Below, piece after piece: positions 17,249 through 25,512 of a stretch of 64,000 nucleotides of DNA (its first letter is position 1; each line of letters begins with the position of its first letter). This DNA comes from Kiritimatiellia bacterium. Its GTDB lineage: Bacteria; Verrucomicrobiota; Kiritimatiellia; JAFGHX01. The notes beneath the pieces were generated by a model. It saw only the letters and a program-made list of their open reading frames with translations, made no database searches and was not told the origin of the DNA. A program made the position numbers and the translations under genes. Location of the stretch: assembly GCA_016929905.1 (NCBI GenBank), contig JAFGHX010000374.1, positions 60,778 to 124,777 of the forward strand. The letters are read 5' to 3'.

Positions 17249-17276
17249 ATCTTACAGCGTGCAGAATCTGCGTCAA
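17249..17276 (-). promoter_or_regulatory. sigma-70-type promoter of ilvD
   Basis: On the minus strand TTGACG and TAAGAT are separated by 16 bases, about 60 bases before the ilvD start and just after the stop of the upstream small gene. Confidence 0.5.
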
Positions 17277-17277
17277 G

Positions 17278-17475
17278 TCAATGCATCGTCTGATCCATGC
17301 GCCCGTCCGGCAGCATATGGTCCGGGTGCGGTGTGCCGGCTTCTTCCATCTGATAGCGCACGCAGCGTCGCCAATCGCCCCAGCAGTAGCGTTCGATCCA
17401 GTGTGCGGGCAGATCGCCGCGTTCATAGAACGTTTTCATCGGGCAAACGGGATACCACTTGCACATGTCGCGCAT
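17278..17475 (-). CDS. small conserved Cys/Trp-rich protein of unknown function
   Basis: This 65-residue protein contains MCKWYPVCPM at its start and CWGDWRRCVRYQMEE in the middle, then PHPDHMLPDG. I recognise the pattern as a widespread short family in anaerobes that is sometimes mislabelled as uracil-DNA glycosylase. The four Cys could bind a metal. It lies between the permease genes and ilvD. Confidence 0.7.
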   Translation of the reverse strand: MRDMCKWYPVCPMKTFYERGDLPAHWIERYCWGDWRRCVRYQMEEAGTPHPDHMLPDGRMDQTMH

Positions 17476-17496
17476 AGCGGCTGACCTCGCGGATTT

Positions 17497-18024
17497 CTAT
17501 CGACTGCGGAACGCCACTCGCATCACATATCCGAGAATGAGGGAACCCAGGATCGTCAAGAGCGTCAGTATGGCAACGTATATCCAACCGTAGTAGCTGA
17601 TCATCACCGGCAACAGAAACGGCTTGACCGCGCGGTTGCACAGGAAGACGGCGATGGTTTCCTCGCCGGCGCCCGCTTGTCTCAATTTACGCATGAGCGG
17701 ATACCACGCGAAGATAGGTCCTGCGGAGAGAATCCCGGCGCCGATTGCGAACAGCATGGCGCGCAAGCCCGCCTTCCTGCCGAGGACGCCGGCAATCCGG
17801 GCCGGGCGCACGAAACGGTTCAACAGCAGCATGACCGCGAAGACCAGGGCGAGCGGCACGGCGACCGAGAGCAGCACGTTGGCGCTGGTCTTGAGCGCCA
17901 CGGTTGTCTTCTCCGGGTTGACGGCATAGCCGATTGCGTAGAGCGCCAGCACGAACGCCGGGAAAAGTGGGGCGCGCTTGAGAACTTTTCCGCTTTCAGG
18001 GGTTGCGGCGTTGCTCGTGTTCAC
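17497..18024 (-). CDS. permease, C-terminal half (ArsP/UPF0718-like)
   Basis: This 175-residue membrane protein has about five hydrophobic segments, the loop FVRPARIAGVLGRKAG and the helix ISAGPIFAWYPL. It resembles the second half of COG0701-type permeases. It starts at a GTG overlapping the upstream stop (GTGA). The upstream gene carries the first half, so together they would form one split transporter. The substrate is unknown; related proteins export metalloid or organic compounds. Confidence 0.75.
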   Translation of the reverse strand: MNTSNAATPESGKVLKRAPLFPAFVLALYAIGYAVNPEKTTVALKTSANVLLSVAVPLALVFAVMLLLNRFVRPARIAGVLGRKAGLRAMLFAIGAGILSAGPIFAWYPLMRKLRQAGAGEETIAVFLCNRAVKPFLLPVMISYYGWIYVAILTLLTILGSLILGYVMRVAFRSR

Positions 18025-18830
18025 GGGGCTGCTCCGGTAACCATGTGCAGGAGCACGACCGTGACCACGGCAATCGGCGGGGCGAGCAAGAAACAAACGG
18101 CGTTTCTCAATATCGCGAATTTTCGGCCCAAGGCGGCCATTTCCGCCGGTAGCTGAACGACGCCGACTGTGACCCAGGCGAGGATCAGCGCCGTTACCGC
18201 GAACAGGCTCACGCCATGTTTCAGCAATTCCGAACCAATCACGTAGCTGTTGATGGGGTTCCCGGCCAGAATGCTGCCCGCGCATGCCCCACAAAGAGTG
18301 TCCCGTATGGCGTTGCCCGAGAAGAGCGAGCCGAGAACCGTCGTGGGCACAAAAGCACGCAGCAAGCCTATCAACAACACAACACCCGCGAGTACCGGAA
18401 ACATGGCACCGAGCTCTCTGCAGGATTGCCGCACAGCCGCCTGCCAAGCGCTTGGGGCAAACAGCCCCATGTGCGGCCGGGTCCCCGTTATGACGCCTTC
18501 GCCGGCATCGCCTATCTCGTTGTTTCTGTATCGTTCCAGGATTTCTCCGACGGTTCCCACAAGCCCGGAAACAGTCCGAACGCCGTGGGCTTCGAGATGG
18601 CTGACTACGGCCGGGCTGCAGTGGCGGGTCAGTACCGCCTTGACGTCCTTGTCCAGGACGACTACCAGGGCCTGCATTCCCGCCCCGCGCGCCGCCGATG
18701 CTCCCGGATTGGGGATAGGCTCGAAAGCGCCCGTTGCCGGGTCCGCAACGATCAGGTACGGCGCGATCCCGAACCTGCGGCCGGCCGCCGATTCCAGGGT
18801 GGGGCCCTCGGCCGGGATGGCAACCTTCAT
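18021..18830 (-). CDS. NifX-like domain fused to permease N-terminal half
   Basis: Residues 1-110 form a dinitrogenase-iron-molybdenum-cofactor-type (NifX/NifB) domain: MKVAIPAEG start, RRFGIAPYLIVAD and a VLDKDVKAVLT strand. Residues about 150-269 form hydrophobic helices with SGNAIRDTLCGACAGSI and GNPINSYVIGSELL, typical of UPF0718 permeases. The start at 18830 overlaps the FkbM stop by four bases. The fusion may place a metal-cluster-binding domain on a membrane transporter. The next gene encodes the rest of the permease. Confidence 0.78.
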   Translation of the reverse strand: MKVAIPAEGPTLESAAGRRFGIAPYLIVADPATGAFEPIPNPGASAARGAGMQALVVVLDKDVKAVLTRHCSPAVVSHLEAHGVRTVSGLVGTVGEILERYRNNEIGDAGEGVITGTRPHMGLFAPSAWQAAVRQSCRELGAMFPVLAGVVLLIGLLRAFVPTTVLGSLFSGNAIRDTLCGACAGSILAGNPINSYVIGSELLKHGVSLFAVTALILAWVTVGVVQLPAEMAALGRKFAILRNAVCFLLAPPIAVVTVVLLHMVTGAAP

Positions 18831-19549
18831 ACGCGGGGTCCCTTGGCTCGGGGCGGGTGCGTGACGCGCCCGGGCGGTGAGGCGTAGATATGAGAACACT
18901 GCTCGAAGTCGGATGGCGTGTTCAAGTCTTTGACCTGAACGGGCTGTACGCCATAGCCGATCTTCGTGAGAACGTCCACCACGTCTTGCACGGATTGATC
19001 GAGCGCGCCGAGGTACTGGCGATGGACTTCGCAGAAGATGGGCGGGCATTGTTCCCGCAAGACGGCCCGGGCCTTGCGGAAGATGAGTAGTTCGCTGCCC
19101 TCACAATCCAGGTTGATGAAATCCAGCGAGGGGACGCGGTAGGTCTGGAGAAAATCGGGAATGGTGATGGTCTTGACGCGGATCTGCTCGGCTTCTTTCA
19201 CGGGCGCTACGCCGCTGCCCTCGCCGTGGCGGTAGAAAGCCATCTCCCCGGTGCGGTCGCTCAAGGCGAGGTTGTAGGCGGTCACGTTGGCGAGCCGGTT
19301 TCGAGCGAGGTTCGTCTTGAAGGTGGCGAAGTATTCGGGCACCGGCTCGAAGGCATGCACGTGCCCGCTGTCGCCCACGGCCTTGGCCATCGCCGCGGCG
19401 GTCACGCCGCGATTGGCGCCGCCCTCCATGACGACCATGCCGGGCCGCAGGACCGATTCCAGGAATGTCACCTCGCCGTCATGATGGGCGTTCTGTCGCA
19501 GGTCGCGACGAAACGCCTCGTCGAACACGAATTCGGTGCTTGACGTCAC
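18827..19549 (-). CDS. FkbM-family SAM-dependent methyltransferase
   Basis: This 240-residue protein has SAM motif I (VVMEGGANRGVTAAAMAKAV), the acidic HAFEPVPEYF motif and the FkbM hallmark DFINLDCEGSELLIF. Such enzymes O-methylate sugars, polyketides or other small molecules. The start is a GTG overlapping the radical SAM stop (GTGA), and the end overlaps the next start (ATGA), so four genes form one coupled operon. Confidence 0.85.
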   Translation of the reverse strand: MTSSTEFVFDEAFRRDLRQNAHHDGEVTFLESVLRPGMVVMEGGANRGVTAAAMAKAVGDSGHVHAFEPVPEYFATFKTNLARNRLANVTAYNLALSDRTGEMAFYRHGEGSGVAPVKEAEQIRVKTITIPDFLQTYRVPSLDFINLDCEGSELLIFRKARAVLREQCPPIFCEVHRQYLGALDQSVQDVVDVLTKIGYGVQPVQVKDLNTPSDFEQCSHIYASPPGRVTHPPRAKGPRV

Positions 19550-20796
19550 AGGCCGGCCCCGCAGCAGTGTTTGAATTTCTTGCCGCTCCCGCACGGGCAC
19601 GGGGCGTTCCGGCTCGGTCTGGCGTTCGAGGGCGTCGCTCCGGGCGGGGGAACGCCCATGCCGCCCATTCGTTCCCTGCGGATCTGGTCGGCGATCCGCT
19701 CGAATCGCGGGAGGGTGTGCGCATAGAATTGGCGCCAGCCGTCGCAAAGCACGCTGAGTTGGGCGGGGTCCCGGCCCTTCATGGGCCGATTCTTTGGGCA
19801 ATCGCCGGCGCAGAAGCGGACGAATTCGCACGCCGCGCAATTCGGATGCCATTGCCGTTTGCGTTCGCCGAATTGGCGGTACAGCTCGGACGTCTGGAAC
19901 TCGTGCCACGAGCCGGTCAAGACGTTGCCGAGTTTCAATTCGCGGCGCACGAAGAAGTCGCACGGATAGACGTCGCCGTTGTGTTCGACCACGAAGTACT
20001 GGCGACAGTCGGCGCCCATCTGGCAGACGTTCGGCATACCGTCGACCATCATGGTGAGAATCGAATCGAAGAGGCGGACGGAGATTCTTCGCATATCGCG
20101 TTTGATCCATTCGTCGAAAACGGCGCAGAGGAAGTCACCCCACTGTTGCGCGGTAATGGCGAACGGCTGAAGCCGGCCCTCGCGGTCGAACTCGACGCAT
20201 TCAATGTACTGGTGGTAATAGACGCCCTGGTCGCAGAGGTAGCGGTAGATTTCCGCCGGGTTTCTCACGTTGGACTGGCTGACGAGGGTCAGCACGTTGT
20301 ATTCGACGCGGTGCCGTTCGAGGGTGCGGATTGCCCGGATCACGCGATCGTGCGTGGCGCGTCCGTCTGCGAAGCGCCGGTACTGATTGTGCACCTCGGC
20401 CGGCCCGTCGAGACTGACGCCGACGAGGAAATTGTAGCGGGCCAGGTGCTCGGCAAACTCGTCGTTGATCAGGATGCTGTTGGTCTGCAGCCCGTTCGCG
20501 ACCACGGAACCGGCCCGCCCGTACTTCTGCTGCAAGGCCGTGACGCGCTTGAAAAAATCGAGTCCCATCAGGGTCGGCTCGCCGCCTTGCCAGCCGATGG
20601 CATACTGCGGCTGCGGCGTAGCCATGAACGATCGGATCATCGCCTCCAGCACCTCGTCGGACATGCGGTGAACGCGTGTGTCGGGATACAGCTCGCGCCG
20701 GTCGAGGTAGAAGCAGTATGTGCAGCGCAGGTTGCAGTCTGCCGATGCCGGTTTGACGAGCAGACTGAAGGGTTTGCCTGGGTGCTCCACGTTCAT
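19546..20796 (-). CDS. radical SAM/SPASM enzyme, anaerobic sulfatase-maturase type, with SEC-C tail
   Basis: This 416-residue enzyme has the radical SAM cluster motif CNLRCTYCFY, GGEPTLM and a SPASM-like C-terminal cysteine set (CRQYF, VYPCDF, CAACEFVRFCAGDCPKN). A SEC-C zinc motif PCPCGSGKKFKHCCG follows. It is most like anSME enzymes, which oxidise Cys or Ser of sulfatases to formylglycine. No sulfatase gene is in the window, so the substrate may be elsewhere or different. It heads the FkbM and permease operon. Confidence 0.88.
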   Translation of the reverse strand: MNVEHPGKPFSLLVKPASADCNLRCTYCFYLDRRELYPDTRVHRMSDEVLEAMIRSFMATPQPQYAIGWQGGEPTLMGLDFFKRVTALQQKYGRAGSVVANGLQTNSILINDEFAEHLARYNFLVGVSLDGPAEVHNQYRRFADGRATHDRVIRAIRTLERHRVEYNVLTLVSQSNVRNPAEIYRYLCDQGVYYHQYIECVEFDREGRLQPFAITAQQWGDFLCAVFDEWIKRDMRRISVRLFDSILTMMVDGMPNVCQMGADCRQYFVVEHNGDVYPCDFFVRRELKLGNVLTGSWHEFQTSELYRQFGERKRQWHPNCAACEFVRFCAGDCPKNRPMKGRDPAQLSVLCDGWRQFYAHTLPRFERIADQIRRERMGGMGVPPPGATPSNARPSRNAPCPCGSGKKFKHCCGAGL

Positions 20797-20894
20797 CCGT
20801 TGGCTCCTACCCGCGTTGCCTCGCCGATGCCGGAGGCGGCCGGCTATGCTCGATCGGACACGTTTGACCGTGATGCGCCCGGCGGCGCCGGCGC

Positions 20895-21728
20895 TCAGAA
20901 CTCAACCACGGCGCCGACAGGGCAAGCCTGTACACGGCCGGGAAACTCCTGACGCAGGCGCGTGGCGGCGGCGGAGCCGGTGCAATGCACGGGCATCAAC
21001 CGTCCGATCTCCATCTGGCGCAGGGCCGCGACCGTTGCATCCATCCGCGCCTCGTCAGCCGTCGTGAGATGGGTGCCGCCGACCACCGTATGAATCGGTT
21101 GGCGTGGAACGAGTTGCCTGACATAGCGCAGCGTATTGATGATGCCCGCGTGCGCGCAGCCCAGGATGACGACGGTCCCCTCGGCCGTTTCGAAAAACGC
21201 CGCCTGATCATCCGTCAGTTCGTCCGGGCGCCGACACGAGGAGTCCACGAAAAAAGGCCCGCCGGTGTCTTCAAAATCGGTCAGCCTGGGCACGGGGCCG
21301 GTCACACGCAGCGCGCCGCCCACATCCATGGGTTGTTCCGTAAACGTGACGTCGGCCGTCTGCCGCAACGCGTCCCGGCACGGCGCCGGCATGCCGATAT
21401 CGCGGGCCGTTCCGTCCGCGTTCCTGGCATACTTCGGGCCGAGCGCCGCCGGGTGCACGAACGCTTTGACAGGCCCCGTCTTCTCCAGCGCGGCGCTCAG
21501 TCCGCCCGTGTGATCGTAATGGCCATGGCTCAGAACCAGGGAGTCGGCGCGACCCAGGTCGACCCCGAGACGCTCAGCGTTGTGGCACAGCACGTTGCTC
21601 TGCCCCGAATCGAACAGGACCCGCCGCGGGCCGAGTTCGAGCCAGAAGGCGAGGCCGTGTTCGGCCAGCAGGCCGCGGCGCAGGGCCGTGTTTTCCACCA
21701 GGACCGTGAGGCGTGCGGGTTGCATCAT
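20895..21728 (-). CDS. metallo-beta-lactamase-fold hydrolase
   Basis: This 277-residue protein has the di-metal motif SHGHYDHTGG, a GCAHAGIINT motif and a late VVGGTHL strand. The pattern fits the subgroup related to dihydropterin-ribofuranosyl-aminobenzene-phosphate synthase, seen in archaea and anaerobic bacteria. The real substrate cannot be predicted. It follows the trans-sulfuration gene by about 12 bases and is probably in the same transcript. Confidence 0.85.
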   Translation of the reverse strand: MMQPARLTVLVENTALRRGLLAEHGLAFWLELGPRRVLFDSGQSNVLCHNAERLGVDLGRADSLVLSHGHYDHTGGLSAALEKTGPVKAFVHPAALGPKYARNADGTARDIGMPAPCRDALRQTADVTFTEQPMDVGGALRVTGPVPRLTDFEDTGGPFFVDSSCRRPDELTDDQAAFFETAEGTVVILGCAHAGIINTLRYVRQLVPRQPIHTVVGGTHLTTADEARMDATVAALRQMEIGRLMPVHCTGSAAATRLRQEFPGRVQACPVGAVVEF

Positions 21729-21740
21729 GTCTGTTCGGGT

Positions 21741-22898
21741 TTAGATGGCCTCCAAGGCCTGCTCCAGGTCGCCCAGCAGGGCGTCGGGCTCTTCGACACC
21801 GGCCGAGAGACGCACCGTGTTGGTGCGCACGCCGAAAGTCGTCCGCCGTTCCGGCGGCATGTAGAGCATGGTGGTGAGGTACGGCATGCACACGAGCGTT
21901 TCGGTGGCGCCGAGGCTTACGGCGTGATACATGACTTTAAGCGAATTGATGAAACGCTCCGCGTGCTTCTGGGTCTTGCCGACGTCGAACGCCATCATGC
22001 CGCCGAACCCATGCTGCATCTGTGCGCCGGCGACGTCGCGGTCGGTACTGTCTTCCAGGCCCGGGTACCGGACCCGCGCAACCTTGGGATGCTTGTGCAG
22101 GTACTGCGCGATCGCCATGGCATTGGCGGCCATGCGCTTCGCGCGCAGGTGGAAAGTCTTGAGCCCGCGTTCGAGCAGCGAGGCGGAATAGGCGTCCAAG
22201 GTGGTGCCGATCGCCTGGCGTGTGAACCAGAGCTTGTCGTAGTGCTCCTTGGAGCCGGCAATCGCGCCGGCCATCAGATCGTTGTGACCGCCAAGCGCTT
22301 TCGTCGCGCTGTGGATGACCAGATCCGCGCCGAGCGCGAGCGGGTGCTGGTGGTACGGCGTGGCAAACGTGTTATCCACCACCAGCATCGCGCCAGCCTT
22401 TTCGGCCACCGCCTTCATATGCGGGATGCTGACGATCTTGCACAGCGGATTGGACGGCGTTTCCAGAAAGATCATTCGGGTTTCCGGCTTCACGTAATCG
22501 CCGGCGTTGCGCCACTCATCGGCGTTGATCCACGTGACGCCGACCCCGAAACGCTCCAGCATGAGGCAGACCTTGTAGTGCGCGCCGTAGACGTCGTGGA
22601 AGGTCAGCAGGTTGTCGCCTGCTTTCAGATAGGTGAGGTAGACCATGGTGCAGGCGGCCATGCCCGTCGTGCAAATGACGCAGTCCTTGGCCTGCTCCAT
22701 GTGGGCGATGTCTTTCTCCACTTTTCGTACGGTCGGATTGTCGTCACGGTGGTAGGTGTACCCGTCGATTTCGCCGTTTGTAATTTGCCGCAATACGTCG
22801 AAATCGACATACTCGTAGTTGACCGAGTTGACGATCGGCGTCACCATGGGCCTGTTGCCGTACGGCGTCAGCGGTTCGTCCGAAGGGTGTCTTACCAT
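21741..22898 (-). CDS. trans-sulfuration PLP enzyme (cystathionine gamma-synthase/methionine gamma-lyase family)
   Basis: This 385-residue enzyme shows family motifs DGYTYHRDDNPT, FLETPSNPLCKI, LVVDNTFATPYHQ, the Schiff-base lysine in VIHSATKALGGH and the C-terminal VRLSAGVEEP. Members make or break C-S bonds in methionine and cysteine metabolism; lyase and synthase functions cannot be separated here. The start at 22898 has AAAGG upstream. It is followed closely by the MBL-fold gene. Confidence 0.85.
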   Translation of the reverse strand: MVRHPSDEPLTPYGNRPMVTPIVNSVNYEYVDFDVLRQITNGEIDGYTYHRDDNPTVRKVEKDIAHMEQAKDCVICTTGMAACTMVYLTYLKAGDNLLTFHDVYGAHYKVCLMLERFGVGVTWINADEWRNAGDYVKPETRMIFLETPSNPLCKIVSIPHMKAVAEKAGAMLVVDNTFATPYHQHPLALGADLVIHSATKALGGHNDLMAGAIAGSKEHYDKLWFTRQAIGTTLDAYSASLLERGLKTFHLRAKRMAANAMAIAQYLHKHPKVARVRYPGLEDSTDRDVAGAQMQHGFGGMMAFDVGKTQKHAERFINSLKVMYHAVSLGATETLVCMPYLTTMLYMPPERRTTFGVRTNTVRLSAGVEEPDALLGDLEQALEAI

Positions 22899-22917
22899 GG
22901 CTCTGCCTTTCCCTTTG

Positions 22918-23181
22918 TCACAAGGCGTCGTCATCGGGTCTCAGCCCGATTCGCCTGCCGCGCTCCCAATCGAATCCGTCAGCCGCGATCCATCCTGTTT
23001 GCGGCAGCGCATGAAAGCACACGGGCTTTGGGGCCGTCCAGCGCCCCTCGGGCGAGATGTGCCACTGCGTATATCTATCCATCGGTGAGGCCGTCTTGTC
23101 AATGCAGTAACCGTCCGGGTGATAGCCGATTTCGACGTCGGCGGCGCGCAGCCGTGCGCCATGCGTCTGGCCGTCCTGCAT
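22918..23181 (-). CDS. hypothetical protein, 87 residues
   Basis: I do not recognise this protein. It is rich in Trp, Tyr and His and contains YHPDGYCIDKTASPMDRYTQW and GWIAADGFDW. That composition is unusual for a chance frame. It ends 20 bases before the trans-sulfuration start. The ribosome binding site is weak, so it may be an untranslated frame. Confidence 0.45.
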   Translation of the reverse strand: MQDGQTHGARLRAADVEIGYHPDGYCIDKTASPMDRYTQWHISPEGRWTAPKPVCFHALPQTGWIAADGFDWERGRRIGLRPDDDAL

Positions 23182-23223
23182 CTTGGAGATCCCGTTTCCT
23201 GGCTGGGAACCGAAAGGGGGTCG

Positions 23224-23253
23224 TGCGACCCAGCCGTTCGGGGCCGGGTCGCA
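23224..23253 (-). terminator. hairpin terminator candidate after DUF5320 gene
   Basis: An 8-bp perfect stem (TGCGACCC/GGGTCGCA) closes a 14-base loop that itself holds a GCC/GGC pair. It lies about 40 bases after the DUF5320 stop on the minus strand. Only a short T stretch follows, so termination may be weak. Confidence 0.5.
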
Positions 23254-23292
23254 GCCCCCGCTTTTCCGTGTCTCAACGATTCGGTTCTACTA

Positions 23293-23661
23293 CTACTTTT
23301 TCTTCTTCTCCGCTTCAAGCTCGGCGATGCGCTTCTTGACGCCTTCAAGGGCGTCTTCGAAGTACTCGGCTTGACCCTTCAGCCTATCGACTTCCTGTTC
23401 AGGAGTCGGCGCCGCGCCATAGGGTGCGGCGTAGGGGAAAGGCGGCATTCCGTAGGCCGGGGCGTACCCGTAAGCCCTCGGTCCGTATCCGGCCCATCCG
23501 CGTCCGCCCCGGAACCCCAAGCCGAGCCCGCGGCCGAACCCGAATCCGCGCCCGGGAATGGGGTTCATGAACCCCGGCACCGGATAACCGGCGCAGTAGC
23601 CGGCTGCCCGCCCCGTCATTGGACCCATCCCCGCCGGTCCTGTTCCATCTCCGCCTGGCAT
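23293..23661 (-). CDS. DUF5320 family protein (paralogue 1)
   Basis: This 122-residue protein begins MPGGDGTGPAGMGPMTGR, the hallmark of DUF5320. A Gly/Phe/Tyr/Arg-rich low-complexity middle and a short coiled coil (EQEVDRLKGQAEYFEDALEG) ending in lysines follow. The function is unknown. Members cluster with NifX-like proteins and MinD-type ATPases in anaerobes. A perfect AAGGAGGT lies seven bases before the start. It follows paralogue 2 and probably shares its sigma-54 promoter. Confidence 0.85.
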   Translation of the reverse strand: MPGGDGTGPAGMGPMTGRAAGYCAGYPVPGFMNPIPGRGFGFGRGLGLGFRGGRGWAGYGPRAYGYAPAYGMPPFPYAAPYGAAPTPEQEVDRLKGQAEYFEDALEGVKKRIAELEAEKKKK

Positions 23662-23769
23662 TTCGGTTACCTCCTTGCTGTGTCCGTCAGTCCTTCACTG
23701 TCCGGGAGCTGTTCCCTCCCGTTCACGAACGCGGTCCTCGCGGCTTTCGAAAGCGATGGCGCGAGCCCT

Positions 23770-24129
23770 TTACCACGCGTAAGGGGCCCCGCGCCAACCG
23801 CGCCCCCAGCCACGGCCCCCACCGCGACCGAAGCCTCGGCCCCAACCTGCGCCTCGTCCCGTGCCGAAGAAGCCGCGCCCGCGGCCGAATCCGAATCCCC
23901 GGCCAAGAAAAGGCGCCGGGCCGTAAGGTGCCGGCGTCCCGTACATCGCAGGACCGTAGCCATACCCATACCCCGCGCCGGCGAGGTATGGAGAAGGCCC
24001 CCAACCGCCCATCCAGCGGCCTGGCATCGGATTCATGAATCCAGGCACTGAGTAGCCGGCGCAGTAGCCGGCGGCCCGTCCTGTCATCGGCCCCATCCCT
24101 GCCGGTCCTGTTCCATCTCCTGCTGGCAT
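23770..24129 (-). CDS. DUF5320 family protein (paralogue 2)
   Basis: This 119-residue protein starts MPAGDGTGPAGMGPMTGR, has a longer Gly/Tyr/Arg/Trp-rich region and lacks the C-terminal coiled coil. The start at 24129 has GGGGGTGA six bases upstream. A sigma-54 promoter lies at 24169-24184 with a leader of about 29 bases. The protein looks largely disordered. The strictly kept N-terminal motif is likely the functional part. Confidence 0.82.
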   Translation of the reverse strand: MPAGDGTGPAGMGPMTGRAAGYCAGYSVPGFMNPMPGRWMGGWGPSPYLAGAGYGYGYGPAMYGTPAPYGPAPFLGRGFGFGRGRGFFGTGRGAGWGRGFGRGGGRGWGRGWRGAPYAW

Positions 24130-24445
24130 CACTCTCACCCCCTTTCCGTCTTCGCCTCCCGATTGACCAGCAGAATGCGTGCCAACCTGCCGTGCTCGCC
24201 GTTCTCAGGCGGAAAAAAGCGTTCTGGGTCGCTCGATTTCGACGGACAGCGCAGGCCATTGCGTTGAGGCAGGGATGCACAAATGCTACCCTCACCGCGG
24301 GGAGGATGTGCAATGCTGCAACACTTGTCCTGGATAGAGCAGTTGAACTGCTCTCTCTGGGCTTATGGGCCGAAAACGGGGCCGGGCTGCGGGCAGGCGT
24401 GTGGCTTGCAGCGCCGGTGCGGCTGTTGGCCGCGTGCGCTCTGCG
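24130..24445. other. intergenic region with sigma-54 promoter and a short perfect dyad
   Basis: These 316 bases carry the sigma-54 promoter at 24169-24184 and a perfect 8-1-8 dyad (GAGCAGTT-G-AACTGCTC) at 24337-24353. The dyad could be an activator or repressor site, or the end of the DtxR transcript. I see no gene. Confidence 0.5.
24169..24184 (-). promoter_or_regulatory. sigma-54 promoter of the DUF5320 pair
   Basis: The minus strand reads TGGCACGCATTCTGCT, one mismatch from the sigma-54 consensus. Predicted transcription begins near 24158. Confidence 0.72.
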
Positions 24446-24961
24446 CTACGTCTGCTTGGCATCGATCGTGCATCGTGTGTTCTGGAGGTACTCCCCAATG
24501 CATTTGCGGCATGTCTGGCCGCCGGCCCCCTTCGCGACAAATCGCTTGAACTCGTTCAGCCATGTTTTTCCCTTGCCGGGGCGCGTCCCGACGAACGCCA
24601 GGAAACAAACGAATCTGTTGAGGGCCGGCCCATCGATTGCGTGCTCCATCTGGCAGGCGATCGACTCCGCCTTCTGCCGTCGCATTCCCAAAATGTTCTC
24701 CAGGAAGTCGCGGACTACTTCGTGCCGCAGTGCGATTTCTTTGGCGCACCGCTCGCCTTTCGGAGTCAGGGTCACGGGTTCATACGGTTGGTAGTGCACA
24801 AGTCCCTTGGCGGACAACGTCTGCAGCGCCGCCGTCACGGCGGATTTGGCCACGCCGAGCGAGGCGGAAATATCTCTTACCCGCGCGAATCGTCTCTGCT
24901 GCTGCAGAGCCAGAATCGCTCCCAGGTAGTCCTCGAGGGTGGAACTCAACGTCTCTGCCAT
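24446..24961 (-). CDS. DtxR/MntR-family metal-dependent transcriptional regulator
   Basis: This 171-residue protein has an N-terminal winged helix (TLEDYLGAILAL, RVRDISASLGVAKSAVTAALQTL) and the DtxR dimerisation region with metal-ligand-like His and Glu residues (LRHEVVRDFLENILGM, ESIACQMEHAID). A short C-terminal segment carries a CxxC (CRKC). It lacks an SH3-like domain, as in MntR/TroR. It likely responds to Mn or Fe. Its targets are not evident, but it neighbours metal-protein genes. Confidence 0.85.
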   Translation of the reverse strand: MAETLSSTLEDYLGAILALQQQRRFARVRDISASLGVAKSAVTAALQTLSAKGLVHYQPYEPVTLTPKGERCAKEIALRHEVVRDFLENILGMRRQKAESIACQMEHAIDGPALNRFVCFLAFVGTRPGKGKTWLNEFKRFVAKGAGGQTCRKCIGEYLQNTRCTIDAKQT

Positions 24962-25002
24962 GGCGCTACTCCTTGGTCAGACCGTGGGCCGTTTCGTCCC
25001 GT

Positions 25003-25512
25003 CTATTCTACTTGTCTGTTCGGCATCCGCAAGCGTCGGAATGAAGGAAACAGCTCGGGCACACGCCGTGCATATGCTCCGTAGGCTCTGCCAAACACGG
25101 ATTCCAGGGTCCCGTCCTCTTGCGGGGCCAGAACCTTGAATGTGGCGTAAGCGAGTGCCGGTGCGGCCAGCAACAGCCAGGATCTCAGGAGCAGGGCAAT
25201 TGCCGGCAGAAGAATGAACATCCAGGACGCGTAGATGGGATGCCTGACAACGGCGTACGGTCCCCGGGTCACCAAGAGGCCTTTGCGCAGGGCGTCGTGC
25301 AGAAGGCACAGGCTTCTGGCATAGATCGTCGCGCCGACAAGCCCCAACGCCAACCCGGCGACGGCGTGGGCCGTAAAAGGAATGCCGGAGATGGCCAAGG
25401 ATCCCGGAAAACGGAACGTCAGGTACGTGGCGGGAAGGCCATACAACAGGGTGACGAACCCGATCTTAAGGCCGATTCCCCATGGGCTCATGTGTTTGAG
25501 GTTGCCGTTCAT
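25003..25512 (-). CDS. isoprenylcysteine carboxyl methyltransferase-like membrane protein
   Basis: This 169-residue protein has about five hydrophobic helices and the family motif RGPYAVVRHPIYASWM, followed by LAPQEDGTLESVFGRAYGAY. Both are typical of the bacterial PEMT/ICMT superfamily, which methylates lipids or small molecules with SAM. Its ATG overlaps the DUF89 stop (ATGA). Confidence 0.82.
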   Translation of the reverse strand: MNGNLKHMSPWGIGLKIGFVTLLYGLPATYLTFRFPGSLAISGIPFTAHAVAGLALGLVGATIYARSLCLLHDALRKGLLVTRGPYAVVRHPIYASWMFILLPAIALLLRSWLLLAAPALAYATFKVLAPQEDGTLESVFGRAYGAYARRVPELFPSFRRLRMPNRQVE

